The notes: generated by a model from the letters alone, not told the origin. 64,000 bases of DNA from Desulfobacter latus (GCF_013389365.1 NZ_JACADJ010000016.1:1-64000), one strand, 5' to 3'. Shown: positions 53,119 through 62,587, counted from the first letter of the stretch. Numbers and translations: made by a program.

Positions 53119-53150
53119 ACAAAACCGGCAGGGCGCCACCTGCCGGGATT
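53119..53150 (-). terminator. bidirectional Rho-independent terminator after carD
   Basis: CCGGCAGG (53125-53132) and CCTGCCGG (53139-53146) form an eight-pair GC-rich stem with a six-base loop. On the minus strand it is followed by TTTTGTGTTTTT, and on the plus strand by GATTTTTATTTT. It should end carD transcription. The rluD ATG at 53111 lies within the T-rich tail. Confidence 0.85.
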
Positions 53151-53175
53151 TTTATTTTATCAGAATTTAACGTGT

Positions 53176-53712
53176 TTAGTTAAACAGATTTTCAATCTCT
53201 TTAATCATGTGCGCTTCATCAACATCTTTGGCCATGGAAAGTTCCTGAACTAGAAGATTCTGAGCAGTATCAAGAAGTTTTCTTTCACCGAAACTAAGAT
53301 CTTTTTCAAGCTTAAGCTGGAAAAGATCCCGGAATACCTCAGCCACATCATAGATTGACCCGGTTTTGATCTTATCCATGTACTCTCTGTAGCGACGATT
53401 CCAGGTCTGATTGTCACAGGCCTGGGCCTTTTTCTGCATAACCTCATAAACCTGGGGCACTTCAGTCTCAGGAATGACTTCCCGCAAACCTACGGATTCA
53501 ACATTGGATGTAGGGATCATGATTGTCATACCGTTTTCCACAATTTTCATCATGTAGAAATTCATGGTATCCCCATTTATTTCCTGGCTTTCGATGGATT
53601 CAATACAGCCGACACCATGTGCAGGATAAACCGCCATGTCGCCCTTTGAAAACGCTGTTTTGGTTGACTTGCTAGTTTCTTTAGCCTTGGTTGTCCCAGA
53701 TTGTTTTGCCAT
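53176..53712 (-). CDS. carD: CarD-family transcription regulator
   Basis: A 178-residue protein. The N-terminal Tudor-like RNA-polymerase interaction domain begins FSKGDMAVYPAHGVGCIESIE. It is followed by YMMKIVENGMTIMIPTSNVESVGLR. The C-terminal helical DNA-binding domain has WNRRYREYMDKIKTGSIYDVAEVFRDL and SFGERKLLDTAQNLLVQELS. CarD binds the beta subunit and stabilises open promoter complexes, often of rRNA. The first 20 residues are a Lys/Thr-rich extension. It is ended by a strong terminator and lies downstream of pth. Confidence 0.94.
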   Translation of the reverse strand: MAKQSGTTKAKETSKSTKTAFSKGDMAVYPAHGVGCIESIESQEINGDTMNFYMMKIVENGMTIMIPTSNVESVGLREVIPETEVPQVYEVMQKKAQACDNQTWNRRYREYMDKIKTGSIYDVAEVFRDLFQLKLEKDLSFGERKLLDTAQNLLVQELSMAKDVDEAHMIKEIENLFN

Positions 53713-53798
53713 TTTTTGCCTGCCTTATTATTTTAAAGATACACGTTATCCATTCTTAAGCAGAAAACCATATCTAAACAATATTGTCAACTTATTAA

Positions 53799-54377
53799 TT
53801 AATTTGAGGAATTAACAAGATTCATGGCCTTGACCACCCCTTTTTCCAGAATAGAGAGACAGGCGTCACAGGCATCATCAGTAACCTGATCCAGGCAGGC
53901 TTGCTCATCCGGGGTATATTTACCCAGGACATGTCCAGTCACAGACCTGTCACTCCCAGGTCGGCCAATACCCACCCGAACCCGGACAAAATCCTTTTGT
54001 CCAAAGGCATCAATAATTGAACGGATACCTTTATGGCCGCCATGCCCCCTGCCCTGAACAATTTTTATCGTTCCAAAGGCAAGATCCATGTCATCATGGA
54101 CCACAATGATATCCGCTATATTGATTTTAAAATAGGCTGCCAGCTTCTGGATGGGAATACCGCTTCTGTTCATATACGAAAGGGGCTTAACCAGAAGTAT
54201 CTCCTGGAGCCCCATATGTGCGCCGGTGTAGGCGGCATTAAACTTTTGCTTGTTCACACGGCACCCGGCTCGGTCCGCCAACGCATCAATTACATCAAAG
54301 CCAATATTATGACGGGTCCGGGAATACTGATCTCCAGGATTTCCCAGCCCCGCTAATAATCGTTTTGAGTCAGCCAT
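53799..54377 (-). CDS. pth: peptidyl-tRNA hydrolase
   Basis: About 192 residues. Pth recycles peptidyl-tRNA released during translation. Motifs: LLAGLGNPGDQYSRTRHNIGFDVID with catalytic histidine at about residue 26, LVKPLSYMNRSG, VVHDDMDLAFG and GGHKGIRSI. The ATG at 54377 starts with the conserved MADSKRLLAGLGNPG. An in-frame TTG at 54401 has no support. It follows rplY on the same strand after 131 bases, as in many bacteria. Confidence 0.95.
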   Translation of the reverse strand: MADSKRLLAGLGNPGDQYSRTRHNIGFDVIDALADRAGCRVNKQKFNAAYTGAHMGLQEILLVKPLSYMNRSGIPIQKLAAYFKINIADIIVVHDDMDLAFGTIKIVQGRGHGGHKGIRSIIDAFGQKDFVRVRVGIGRPGSDRSVTGHVLGKYTPDEQACLDQVTDDACDACLSILEKGVVKAMNLVNSSN

Positions 54378-54508
54378 GACTTTATAAGAAATTAGAGACA
54401 AGATACAAGGAACAAGAGAACGAAGCGCCTGCAGCGACCATTTTAGCCTGCATTATTAGCACATTAGAACAAAAAAAATAAAACGGCCACATAAAACAAA
54501 CGTTGTAT

Positions 54509-55156
54509 CTATTCAGCAGCAGCTTCAGTCTCACCCGCAGCGCCTTCAGCAACTTCACCAATTTCAGCTTCTTCTTCAAGTTCCTCTTCTTCTGAGACAC
54601 TCTCAGGCGGAACAATGGTGACTACGGTAAAATTGGTATCAAACGGAATCTCAATTTCGGCACCCAAGTCAATATCCGCCACATGAATGCCATCCCCGAT
54701 CTCCAGTTCTGAGATATCGAGTTTAACACTTTCCGGGGTATCTTTAGGTTTACAAATTACTTCGAGCTCACGACGAATAATCTGGAGCATTCCGCCTTCT
54801 TTAACGCCGGCGCTGACACCTTCGGTTTCAACCGGAACAACAATGGATATTTTTGCATCCATATCAATTTCATGAAAATCAATATGTTGATAGCGCAGAC
54901 CAAAAGGATCCATCTGAAAATCCTTGAGCATGGCCCTTCTACTGGTTTCTCCTTCGATTTCCAGATCAAAAAAGAGACCTGTAGTACCGTTTTCCCGGAT
55001 CACCTTATCAAAAGAAGCAGCATCAATCGACACTTTTACAGGCTCCTTTTTCGCGCCATAAACAATGCCCGGAATAGCGTTGTCTGCCCGTAATCTTCTG
55101 GCAGCACCCTTGCCGGTAGCCTCTCTTTTTGCGACACTTAATTCTATAAGTTCCAT
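54509..55156 (-). CDS. rplY: 50S ribosomal protein L25 (CTC form)
   Basis: 215 residues, the long CTC form. An N-terminal L25 domain that binds 5S rRNA (about 1-95: RRLRADNAIPGIVYG, FQMDPFGLRYQHIDFHEI) is followed by a C-terminal TL5/CTC domain (about 100-185: VPVETEGVSAGVKEGGMLQ, LEVICKPKDTPESVKLDIS). The protein ends in a Glu/Ala-rich acidic tail (about 186-215). It lies between prs and pth, the common order for these genes. Confidence 0.95.
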   Translation of the reverse strand: MELIELSVAKREATGKGAARRLRADNAIPGIVYGAKKEPVKVSIDAASFDKVIRENGTTGLFFDLEIEGETSRRAMLKDFQMDPFGLRYQHIDFHEIDMDAKISIVVPVETEGVSAGVKEGGMLQIIRRELEVICKPKDTPESVKLDISELEIGDGIHVADIDLGAEIEIPFDTNFTVVTIVPPESVSEEEELEEEAEIGEVAEGAAGETEAAAE

Positions 55157-55214
55157 CTTAACCCTTTCGTACCCGCCCTTTCACACAAAAGGCAGGTTGA
55201 TCAAATATATCTTT

Positions 55215-56153
55215 TTATACAAATAAAGAATTTACAGAATCTCCCCTGTAGCTGCGCATAATAGCCTCTCCGACAAGTTTTGCAATGGAAAGCGTCTTTA
55301 TCTTGCCACAGGAACGGGCCTTTTCCGACAAGGGGACGGTATCCGTTGCAACAAGGGAGCTCAAAGATGATTGTGTTATTCTGTCAATGGCCGGACCCGA
55401 CAATACCGGATGGGTACAATAGGCATGCACTTCTTTGGCACCCTTCTCCCTGATGACACCGGCAGCCTCGGTCAATGTTCCTGCAGTATCAACCATGTCA
55501 TCAATAACCAGGGCGATTTTGTCTTTGACATCTCCAATGATGGCCATGGCCTTGGCCTGGTTGGGTGCGCTGCGGCGTTTATCCACGATGGCAAGGCCGG
55601 CATCCAACCGCTTGGCATAGGCCCTGGCACGTTCCACCCCGCCTGCATCCGGAGAGACAACAATAATATCATCACTGAAACGAATTTTTATATCGTCAAT
55701 AATAATGGGGGCGGCATACAGGTTATCCACGGGGACATTGAAAAAACCTTGAATTTGTCCGGCATGCAGATCCATGGTGATCACCCTGTCAACACCGGTT
55801 CGTTCAAGCAACTCTGCAACCACCTTTGCACTGATGGGCACCCGGGGAGCAACCTTCTTGTCCTGGCGGGAATATCCGAAATAGGGAATTACCGCAGTCA
55901 CCCGGGCGGCAGAGGAGCGCCTGAAGGCATCAACAAGCAGCAGAAGTTCCACCAAATTATCGTTCACAGGCTTGCATGTGGATTGAATGACATAAACTTC
56001 TCGCCGACGTACATTTTCATGAATCTCGACCTGGGTCTCCCCATCACTGAAACGGTTGACTTTTAATCGCCCCAGAGGTTTGGCCAAATATTCCGATATT
56101 CTTTCTGCAAGCGGGGCATTGGAGTTTCCGGCAAAAATTGACAGGCCGTTCAT
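55215..56153 (-). CDS. prs: ribose-phosphate pyrophosphokinase
   Basis: A 312-residue PRPP synthase (ribose 5-phosphate + ATP to PRPP + AMP) for nucleotide, histidine and tryptophan synthesis. Motifs: FAGNSNAPLAERI, RFSDGETQVEI, YFGYSRQDKK (flexible loop), the metal-site DLHAGQIQGFF, and the PRPP-binding VVSPDAGGVERA and LVIDDMVDTAGTLTEA. Full length. ATG at 56153 has AAAGAGG upstream. The tRNA-Gln gene lies 45 bases upstream on the same strand, so the two may share a transcript. Confidence 0.97.
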   Translation of the reverse strand: MNGLSIFAGNSNAPLAERISEYLAKPLGRLKVNRFSDGETQVEIHENVRRREVYVIQSTCKPVNDNLVELLLLVDAFRRSSAARVTAVIPYFGYSRQDKKVAPRVPISAKVVAELLERTGVDRVITMDLHAGQIQGFFNVPVDNLYAAPIIIDDIKIRFSDDIIVVSPDAGGVERARAYAKRLDAGLAIVDKRRSAPNQAKAMAIIGDVKDKIALVIDDMVDTAGTLTEAAGVIREKGAKEVHAYCTHPVLSGPAIDRITQSSLSSLVATDTVPLSEKARSCGKIKTLSIAKLVGEAIMRSYRGDSVNSLFV

Positions 56154-56198
56154 AATAAACCTCTTTGTTTTCTAACCATTTCTGGCCCTTTAAAATTG

Positions 56199-56273
56199 TG
56201 GCTGGGGCGAGAGGATTCGAACCTCTGAATGCAGGGATCAAAACCCTGTGTCTTACCACTTGACGACGCCCCA
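56199..56273 (-). tRNA. tRNA-Gln (UUG)
   Basis: Full cloverleaf on the minus strand. The acceptor stem is TGGGGCG/CGCCCCA. The anticodon arm CAGGG-TTTTGAT-CCCTG has anticodon TTG. The T arm AGAGG-TTCGAAT-CCTCT is followed by an encoded GCCA end (56202-56199). It sits between ispE (upstream) and prs (downstream), a gene order common in delta-proteobacteria. Confidence 0.97.
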
Positions 56274-56285
56274 AAACTTTTTATA

Positions 56286-57176
56286 TCAGCCATTCCCAAG
56301 CCCGATCCGGGAAAGAAAAACAAATTTCATATTTCCCGGCCGCGCCTGCAAAAGCGTTTCATAATTTCTTTCGGCCATATTGTGGTCCGAATAAATCGCA
56401 AAAAGAGACGAGCCGCTTCCAGACATATATACATTTCTTCCGAGCAACAACGCCATCTCTTTCTTTGCAATACCGATCTCAGGGTATAAACTGCATGCCG
56501 GTCCCTCAAGATCATTATGCAAAATTTCCCTGCCATCAAGCTTTTTTCCGAATGGCAGTACATTCGAACTCGGATTTATAATATATGAAGGGGTGAATGT
56601 CAATCCAAATTCCAACTTTCTGAAAACATCTATGGTTGACGCAGGCACCCCCGGATTGACAATAATCACCGACAGAGCCGGCATATGCCTGCAGGGGACA
56701 AGTTTTTCGCCTGCGCCGGAGGCAAACGCAGGCACTCCGGAAATAAAAAAAGGAACATCCGCCCCCAGGGTCAAACCTAAACGCATCAGTTGATTTGTGG
56801 AAAACGGCGTTTCGCTATATTCATTCAAGGCCAGCAGCACACAGGCGGCATTGGAACTACCGCCGCCAAGTCCGCCGCATACGGGAATTTTTTTTTCAAT
56901 ATAAATTGTCAGATGATCAAACCCATAATCCCCTTTTTTTTCAATCATTGCAGACCTGAAAAGGGCAGCGGCCCTGCATGCCAGGTTCGTATCATCTTCA
57001 GGCACATCCGGGTGGCTGCACACCGCCCGGATGCCGTTGCCCGACCGGACAATTTCCAGGCGGTCGGCAAGTGTCAGCGGGGCCATGAGGGAAAACAGCT
57101 CGTGGTAACCGTCAGCCCGCCGGCCCGTGACATAAAGAAACAAATTAATTTTAGCAGGAGAACGCCGTACCGGCAT
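56286..57176 (-). CDS. ispE: 4-diphosphocytidyl-2-C-methyl-D-erythritol kinase
   Basis: A 296-residue GHMP kinase of the non-mevalonate isoprenoid pathway. Visible: SPAKINLFLYVTGRRADGYHEL (substrate side), the ATP loop KKIPVCGGLGGGSSNAA, and the C-terminal MSGSGSSLFAIY. The ATG overlaps the DUF1844 stop by one base (TGATG), so translation is coupled. tRNA-Gln follows 13 bases after the stop. Confidence 0.96.
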   Translation of the reverse strand: MPVRRSPAKINLFLYVTGRRADGYHELFSLMAPLTLADRLEIVRSGNGIRAVCSHPDVPEDDTNLACRAAALFRSAMIEKKGDYGFDHLTIYIEKKIPVCGGLGGGSSNAACVLLALNEYSETPFSTNQLMRLGLTLGADVPFFISGVPAFASGAGEKLVPCRHMPALSVIIVNPGVPASTIDVFRKLEFGLTFTPSYIINPSSNVLPFGKKLDGREILHNDLEGPACSLYPEIGIAKKEMALLLGRNVYMSGSGSSLFAIYSDHNMAERNYETLLQARPGNMKFVFLSRIGLGNG

Positions 57177-57487
57177 CAGGCCTTCGCCTCCACATAGGCC
57201 ATGCGCAACTCACTGAGCAGGGCTTTAAGCAGATTCTCCTCTTCCCCGGTCAGATTGCCTGCTGTTTTCCCCTGGAGCATTGCAATCATCTCAATGGTGT
57301 GTTTTGCCATTTCCAGATCTTTTGTTTTTTTTCCGGTGGCGGGCTCCGCCACGGTGCCAAGCTGAACAAGACCGGATGAATACAAAGACAAAATAAAGCT
57401 TGAAAAATCTATCCTGGGCAGTGCGCTTTCAGCGGCCGATCCATCAGTTTGCGCCTCATTCATTACAAATCCATTTCCTTGGGCCAT
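57176..57487 (-). CDS. DUF1844 family protein
   Basis: 103 residues. Residues about 27-100 match the DUF1844 pattern: FSSFILSLYSSGLVQLG, then DLEMAKHTIEMIAMLQGKT and LLKALLSELRMAYVEA. Function unknown; it is predicted helical and cytoplasmic, and is found next to ispE or folD in delta-proteobacteria. GGAGG lies upstream of the ATG, and the stop overlaps the ispE start. Confidence 0.9.
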   Translation of the reverse strand: MAQGNGFVMNEAQTDGSAAESALPRIDFSSFILSLYSSGLVQLGTVAEPATGKKTKDLEMAKHTIEMIAMLQGKTAGNLTGEEENLLKALLSELRMAYVEAKA

Positions 57488-57513
57488 ATTTCCTCCTTTG
57501 TGTCACAGAATTT

Positions 57514-58410
57514 TTATAAATCTCCCAGGGCATACAGGGCGGCTTTCAGGGTATTTTTCATAAGCATGGCAATGGTCATAGGTCCGACGCCACCGGGAAC
57601 AGGGGTAATTTTTCCTGCAATTTTCCTGGCTGCGTCAAAGTCCACGTCACCTTTCAGGATGGCTTTTTGGGTAGATTCGTTCATACCCACACGGTTAACA
57701 CCGACATCAATAACCGTGGCACCCGGTTTGATCCATTCGGGCTTAACAAGACCAGGCACACCGGCTGCAACAATTAGAATATCAGCACGTTTGCAATGGG
57801 CGGCAAGATCTTTGGTCTTTGTATGAACAATGGTTACGGTAGCGTTGGCGCAAACACTTTTCTGAACCATCATCATGGCAATGGGTTTGCCGACGATATT
57901 GGAACGTCCCACCACAACAACCTCTGCGCCGCTGGTTTGCGTGCCGGAACGGACGATCATCTCCTGGATACCGGCCGGCGTGCAGGGCAGGAACCTGGCT
58001 TCTTCACAGTTGATCATCAAACGGCCGACATTAACAGGATGAAATGCATCCACGTCCTTGTCCGGATTGATGGCATTAATCACCTTTTTTTCATCAATAT
58101 GCTTGGGCAGCGGTAATTGAACCAGAATGCCATGAATATCGGGATCATTGTTGTATTTATCGATCAAAGCCAGCAGATCCGCTTCGCAGATATCTTCGGG
58201 CTGATCATCCTGAATCTCATTAAAACCAACCGACAAAGCTGTTTTTACTTTCAAGGTTACATAGCTGACAGATCCCGGATCTTTACCCACAAGAATGGTC
58301 GCCAGACCAGGCACTTTGTCGTGTTTGGCCTTCATTCGGTCAACATCCGCCTTAATTTCAGCCAAAATAGTCTTTCTTATCTCGGTTCCGCTAATGATTT
58401 CTGCGGTCAT
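57514..58410 (-). CDS. folD: bifunctional methylene-THF dehydrogenase / methenyl-THF cyclohydrolase
   Basis: 298 residues. FolD interconverts 5,10-methylene-, methenyl- and 10-formyl-THF. The catalytic lysine is in SYVTLKVKTA (K in the YxxxK motif). QLPLPKHIDEKKV, the dinucleotide segment VVVGRSNIVGKPIAMM and the final PVPGGVGPMTIAMLMKNT are family hallmarks. It lies 27 bases downstream of fhs; together they form the C1 branch for formate activation, usual in acetyl-CoA pathway organisms. Confidence 0.97.
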   Translation of the reverse strand: MTAEIISGTEIRKTILAEIKADVDRMKAKHDKVPGLATILVGKDPGSVSYVTLKVKTALSVGFNEIQDDQPEDICEADLLALIDKYNNDPDIHGILVQLPLPKHIDEKKVINAINPDKDVDAFHPVNVGRLMINCEEARFLPCTPAGIQEMIVRSGTQTSGAEVVVVGRSNIVGKPIAMMMVQKSVCANATVTIVHTKTKDLAAHCKRADILIVAAGVPGLVKPEWIKPGATVIDVGVNRVGMNESTQKAILKGDVDFDAARKIAGKITPVPGGVGPMTIAMLMKNTLKAALYALGDL

Positions 58411-58437
58411 GCCGTTTCTCCTGTTATGATCTTAGAA

Positions 58438-60213
58438 TTAGAATATACCTTGAACCTTACCGGTTTCAACATCAACATCAATGCGCTTAAAGGCCGGGTT
58501 GGAACAAGTGCCCGGCATCAGTGAAATATCGCCGGCAACAGGAACGATGAAGCCCGCCCCCCTGTAGATCAGGACTTCGCGGATGGCCAGTCTCCAATCT
58601 GCGGGAACCCCCTTAAGTGCAGAGTTATCAGACAAAGACAGGTGCGTTTTGACCATGCACACCCCCATTTTGGAAACGTCCGGATCGTCCTGAAGCAGCG
58701 CCAGTTTCCTGTCGGCAACAGGAGCGTAATCAACACCACAAGCACCGTAAACTTCTTTGGCAATAAGTTCAATTCTTTGTTTAAGCGGCATATCCAGCAT
58801 GTAGAGAAACTTGAATTCCGTTTTTTCCTCACATGCGTCCACAACAGCGTGAGCAAATTCAATGGCACCCGCACCGCCTTTTTCCCAGTGGCGGGAAAGC
58901 GCTACCCTTTCACCTTCCGCCTCGACCAGCTCACGAACCTTGGCAATTTCAGCCGCCGTGTCAGTATAAAAGGCATTGATGCAAACAACCGGAGATATAC
59001 CGGCTTTACGCACGTTGCGGATGTGGTGGATGAGATTGGCGCATCCTTTTTCAACCCATTCAACGTTTTCAGTGTCGTACGCGTCAGGCATGGGCTTACC
59101 CGGAACAGGCACAGGCGCACCGCCGTGGCACTTCAAAGCACGGATCGTTGCAACAACAACGGCACAGTCAGGTTTCAGCCCGGAGTAGCGGCATTTCAGG
59201 TTCCAGAACTTTTCAAAACCAATGCCGGCACCAAAACCTGATTCAGTCACGTGGTAGTCAGCCAGTTTCAAGCCGACTTTGTCGGCAACGATGGAACTCT
59301 GGCCAATGGCAATGTTGGCAAAAGGTGCGGCATGAACAATAACAGGCTGGCCTTCCAGGGTCTGCATCAAAGAGGGTTTCATGGCATCAACCATCCAGGC
59401 GGTCATGGCACCGGCCACCTGTAAGTCTTCGGTGGTCACAGGAGCGCCTTTTTTGGTGTATGCCACAACGATTTTGCCCATTCTTTCACGCAGGTCTTTA
59501 AGGTCCGTGGCCAGGGACAAAATGGCCATAACTTCCGAAGACACGGCAATACCGAATTTGGATTTCATCATGAAACCGTCAAACTTGCCGTTTACACCGT
59601 CAATACCGATAATGATGTTACGCAGGGCCTGGGAGCAGAAATCCATAACCCAGCCCATTTCAATGTTGGTGGGATCAATATCGATTCGCTTCATACCGGA
59701 GAGACGTTCCAGCTGCTCGTCCGTATAGTTTCTTTCATGCTGTAAACGGGCGGTCAGGGCAACCATGGCCAGGTTGTGGGCGTTCATGATGGCGTTGATG
59801 TCACCGGTAAATCCTAAAGAGAAGGGGGTTAAAGGAATGCACTGGGCCAAACCGCCGCCGGCGGCAGACCCTTTGATGTTCATGGTCGGGCCGCCTGAGG
59901 GTTGACGAATGGCGGCGGAAACACTTTTTCCAAGTTTTCCAAGGCCCTGCACCAGGCCTATGGCTGAGGTGGATTTGCCTTCGCCCAGCGGGGTGGGGGT
60001 AATGGCGGTGACATCAATATACTTGCCGTTGGGCTTATCGTTAAGACGGTCAAGCACTTTCATGAAATCAATTTTACCAATGTAATGTCCATGTGGCAAC
60101 AATTCTTCTTTGGTTAACCCGAGTTTTTCACCAATTTTATAAATGGTGAGCATCTCTTTTTCCGCTTCTTCTGCAATTTCCCAATCAGCATGTTTGATTG
60201 GATTCAACGCCAT
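58438..60213 (-). CDS. fhs: formate-tetrahydrofolate ligase
   Basis: 591 residues. It uses ATP to attach formate to THF, giving 10-formyl-THF. The P-loop [21 protein letters not shown] and REPSGGP-like ([19 protein letters not shown]) segments are clear, as are FNLHLTGDI-type ([19 protein letters not shown]). The C-terminal [15 protein letters not shown] closes the domain. ATG at 60213 has AAAGGAG seven bases upstream; an in-frame TTG at 60219 is less likely. Next to folD, it supports use of the Wood-Ljungdahl C1 branch or its reverse. Confidence 0.97.
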   Translation of the reverse strand: MALNPIKHADWEIAEEAEKEMLTIYKIGEKLGLTKEELLPHGHYIGKIDFMKVLDRLNDKPNGKYIDVTAITPTPLGEGKSTSAIGLVQGLGKLGKSVSAAIRQPSGGPTMNIKGSAAGGGLAQCIPLTPFSLGFTGDINAIMNAHNLAMVALTARLQHERNYTDEQLERLSGMKRIDIDPTNIEMGWVMDFCSQALRNIIIGIDGVNGKFDGFMMKSKFGIAVSSEVMAILSLATDLKDLRERMGKIVVAYTKKGAPVTTEDLQVAGAMTAWMVDAMKPSLMQTLEGQPVIVHAAPFANIAIGQSSIVADKVGLKLADYHVTESGFGAGIGFEKFWNLKCRYSGLKPDCAVVVATIRALKCHGGAPVPVPGKPMPDAYDTENVEWVEKGCANLIHHIRNVRKAGISPVVCINAFYTDTAAEIAKVRELVEAEGERVALSRHWEKGGAGAIEFAHAVVDACEEKTEFKFLYMLDMPLKQRIELIAKEVYGACGVDYAPVADRKLALLQDDPDVSKMGVCMVKTHLSLSDNSALKGVPADWRLAIREVLIYRGAGFIVPVAGDISLMPGTCSNPAFKRIDVDVETGKVQGIF

Positions 60214-60256
60214 GGCCAAACTCCTTTCACTTGATGATTGAGTTTCACTTTTTTAT

Positions 60257-61270
60257 TTATTTGTCAAGGGCGGCAATTGTGGTGTCAAGCATCCGGTTGG
60301 AATATCCCCACTCATTGTCAAACCAGGCCTGAATTTTTACAAGCCGCGATCCCGATACCCGGGTCTGGAGCAGATCAACAATGGCGGATCTGGGATCATG
60401 GTTAAAATCACAGGAGACCAGTTGTTCATCATTCACCCCTAAAATGCCTTTTAAATCTGATTTTGCGGCCCGGGTAAGCAGATCATTAATCTGATCCGCA
60501 TTGGTATCCACCGCCACCACAAGGGCAATGTCCATAATGGACACATTGGTGGTGGGAACCCGGATGGCCAGGGTTTCAAATTTGTTATCCAGATGGGGCA
60601 GAATCCTGCCGATCCCCTTTGCAAGGGAGGTGGTCACCGGAATAATGGACTGCAGGGCAGACCTTGTTTTTCGCAGATCCGTATTATATGCGTCAATTAC
60701 CGGCTGGTCGTTCATGGCGGAGTGAATGGTGGTGATTGAACCGCTGTCAATGCCAAGCACAGCGTCAATGACACTCAAAATAGGGATCAGGCAGTTCGAC
60801 GTGCAGGACGCATTGGAAATAACAGCATGTCCGGCTTTCAGACGATCGTGATTCACCCCATATACAATGGTGGCATCCATTTCATCTTTGCCGGGATGGG
60901 AATAAATAACCTTTGGGGCACCGGACAGGATATGCAGTTTGGCGGCCTGTCTGTCATTAAAGATACCGGTGCAGTCCAGTACGGCATCCACCTTAAGATC
61001 TTTCCAGGGCAGGCGCCCAATATTTTTTTCCTGAAGCAGACAGATGTCATCGTTTTCAATAGCCATCCCCCGGGCGGTTTTCCTCACATCCCCGGGAAAC
61101 CGTCCATGGGTGGAATCAAACCGGGTCAGATGAAATACCGTATCCGGATGCCAGGCTTCATTAACGGCCACAAGGCAAAGCGTGTTTCTATATACCCTGG
61201 ACTCATAAAGGGCACGCACAACACAACGTCCGATCCGTCCATATCCGTTCACTGCTATCCTGTATGCCAT
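60257..61270 (-). CDS. GAPDH-fold dehydrogenase, erythrose-4-phosphate dehydrogenase-like
   Basis: About 337 residues from ATG 61270 (AGGAAG upstream). The NAD-binding start AVNGYGRIGRCVVRALYES and catalytic C156 in SNASCTSNC are intact. Several segments follow Epd rather than classical GAPDH: THGRFPG, LPWKDLKVDAVLDCTG, TTIHSAMNDQPVIDAY and VSCDFNHDPRSAIVD. Thus it may oxidise erythrose 4-phosphate for pyridoxal phosphate synthesis, though such proteins can also act on glyceraldehyde 3-phosphate. It stands alone between fhs and a long inverted repeat. Confidence 0.85.
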   Translation of the reverse strand: MAYRIAVNGYGRIGRCVVRALYESRVYRNTLCLVAVNEAWHPDTVFHLTRFDSTHGRFPGDVRKTARGMAIENDDICLLQEKNIGRLPWKDLKVDAVLDCTGIFNDRQAAKLHILSGAPKVIYSHPGKDEMDATIVYGVNHDRLKAGHAVISNASCTSNCLIPILSVIDAVLGIDSGSITTIHSAMNDQPVIDAYNTDLRKTRSALQSIIPVTTSLAKGIGRILPHLDNKFETLAIRVPTTNVSIMDIALVVAVDTNADQINDLLTRAAKSDLKGILGVNDEQLVSCDFNHDPRSAIVDLLQTRVSGSRLVKIQAWFDNEWGYSNRMLDTTIAALDK

Positions 61271-61372
61271 TACCAGACTTCCTGAACCAATTTGGGTTAA
61301 TAAAAACCCTTCTAATACCTGGGAAATAGGATCGATGTCAAGAAGCCGCACGCTGAATACAATAGAATTTAA

Positions 61373-61530
61373 GGCCCATGGTCAAAATAAAATCGCCCAT
61401 CTGCTTGTCTTTTAAGCCGCCCTCGGCGTTACGCCAACAGATATTAGGAACAATCTGATTACGTTGGCGTGCCTTGGCGGCGACTTAAAATCCGGCGCAT
61501 CTGTGGCAGATTTAATTTCGATCATGGGCC
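61373..61530. repeat. long imperfect inverted repeat (about 158 bp)
   Basis: GGCCCATG (61373-61380) mirrors CATGGGCC (61523-61530), and the middle arms TTAAGCCGCC..GGCGT..CGCCAAC and GTTGGCG..TTGGCGGCGACTTAA also pair. The whole gap between the Epd-like gene and amrS could fold into one stem. It might be a miniature mobile element or a transcript-end structure. Confidence 0.65.
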
Positions 61531-61573
61531 TAAACACAGACGCCTGAAGACCGGAAAAAAATCTTTCTCACGT

Positions 61574-62587
61574 TCACATGCCCACACCATCAATTTTTGT
61601 CCCGCAGTCAGGGCATTTTCCATTTTGCAAGTCATTTCGCATGAACCCCAAACCAGAGCGTTCAATAACAACAGTCCCGCAGTCAGGGCAGTAAGTATTC
61701 TCACCGGCTTCACCCGGAACATTACCCTCATATACATAGCGGAGGCCTTCTTCCATGCCGATGTCACGAGCGCGGCGGAGCGTGCCCACCGGGGTCAATG
61801 GCCGATCCATCAGCTTATAGGTGGGATAAAACCGGGTGACGTGCCAAGGCACTTCGAGGCCGACACTTTTTACAAAACGGGCGATATCCCGCAGTTCGTC
61901 ATCTTCATCATTCAGGCCGGGTATGATAAGCGTTGTGGTTTCAACCCACACGCCCAATTTTTTCATCAGCCGGATCGTTTCTAAAACGGGCTTTAGACGG
62001 GCACCGCAGATCTCCTTGTAAAACTTGTCGGTAAAGGCTTTAACGTCGATATTAATAGCATCCAGATATGGCGCAATTTGGTATGCGGCTTTGCTGCTCA
62101 TATAGCCATTGCTTACAAATATGTTTTTTATTCCTTCTTTTTGAGCCAGCATGGCCGTATCATGAGCAAATTCAAAGAATATCGTGGGCTCGGTGTATGT
62201 ATAGGCGATAGTTTCACAACCGGCAGATTTTGCGGCTGCGACAATTTGTTCAGGTATGCGATCCTGGCCGATGATTTCCCCCTTATGCCTCTGGGGGTAT
62301 TGAGAGATATCAAAATTCTGGCAATGCTTACAGCGGAAATTACACCCCACGGTTCCGATAGAAAATGCCCTTGAGCCCGGCAAAAAGTTAAATAAAGGTT
62401 TTTTTTCTATGGGATCGATATGCTCGGCAATGATCTTGCCGTATACAAGACTGTAAAGTTTTCCATCCTGATTTTCCCTAACACCGCAAATCCCCCTTTT
62501 ACCCGCTTGGATCTTGCACCCATGATTACAAAGATTGCAGCGTACCCTGTTCCCGTCAAGAGATTCATAAAGCAAGGCGTCTTTCAT
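61574..62587 (-). CDS. amrS: AmmeMemoRadiSam-type radical SAM protein
   Basis: About 337 residues from ATG 62587, which has GGAGG eight bases upstream. An N-terminal zinc-like site CNLCNHGCKIQAGKRGICGV is followed by the radical SAM cluster motif CNFRCKHC (CxxxCxxC). A C-terminal rubredoxin-like CPDCG pair (ENTYCPDCGTV, KCPDCGTKI) closes the protein. This family (COG1180, PflA-like) is normally encoded near Memo and AMMECR1 genes. Neither is in the window, although the downstream sequence is complete. The reaction is not established. Confidence 0.9.
   Translation of the reverse strand: MKDALLYESLDGNRVRCNLCNHGCKIQAGKRGICGVRENQDGKLYSLVYGKIIAEHIDPIEKKPLFNFLPGSRAFSIGTVGCNFRCKHCQNFDISQYPQRHKGEIIGQDRIPEQIVAAAKSAGCETIAYTYTEPTIFFEFAHDTAMLAQKEGIKNIFVSNGYMSSKAAYQIAPYLDAINIDVKAFTDKFYKEICGARLKPVLETIRLMKKLGVWVETTTLIIPGLNDEDDELRDIARFVKSVGLEVPWHVTRFYPTYKLMDRPLTPVGTLRRARDIGMEEGLRYVYEGNVPGEAGENTYCPDCGTVVIERSGLGFMRNDLQNGKCPDCGTKIDGVGM

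Noticed and set aside
58438-58524. 135-residue plus-strand frame reaching across folD and fhs
   Set aside because: Antisense to two well-supported genes.
60214-60256. Tetrahydrofolate riboswitch before fhs
   Set aside because: The space upstream of fhs is only about 43 bases up to the next gene's end and shows no conserved riboswitch fold.
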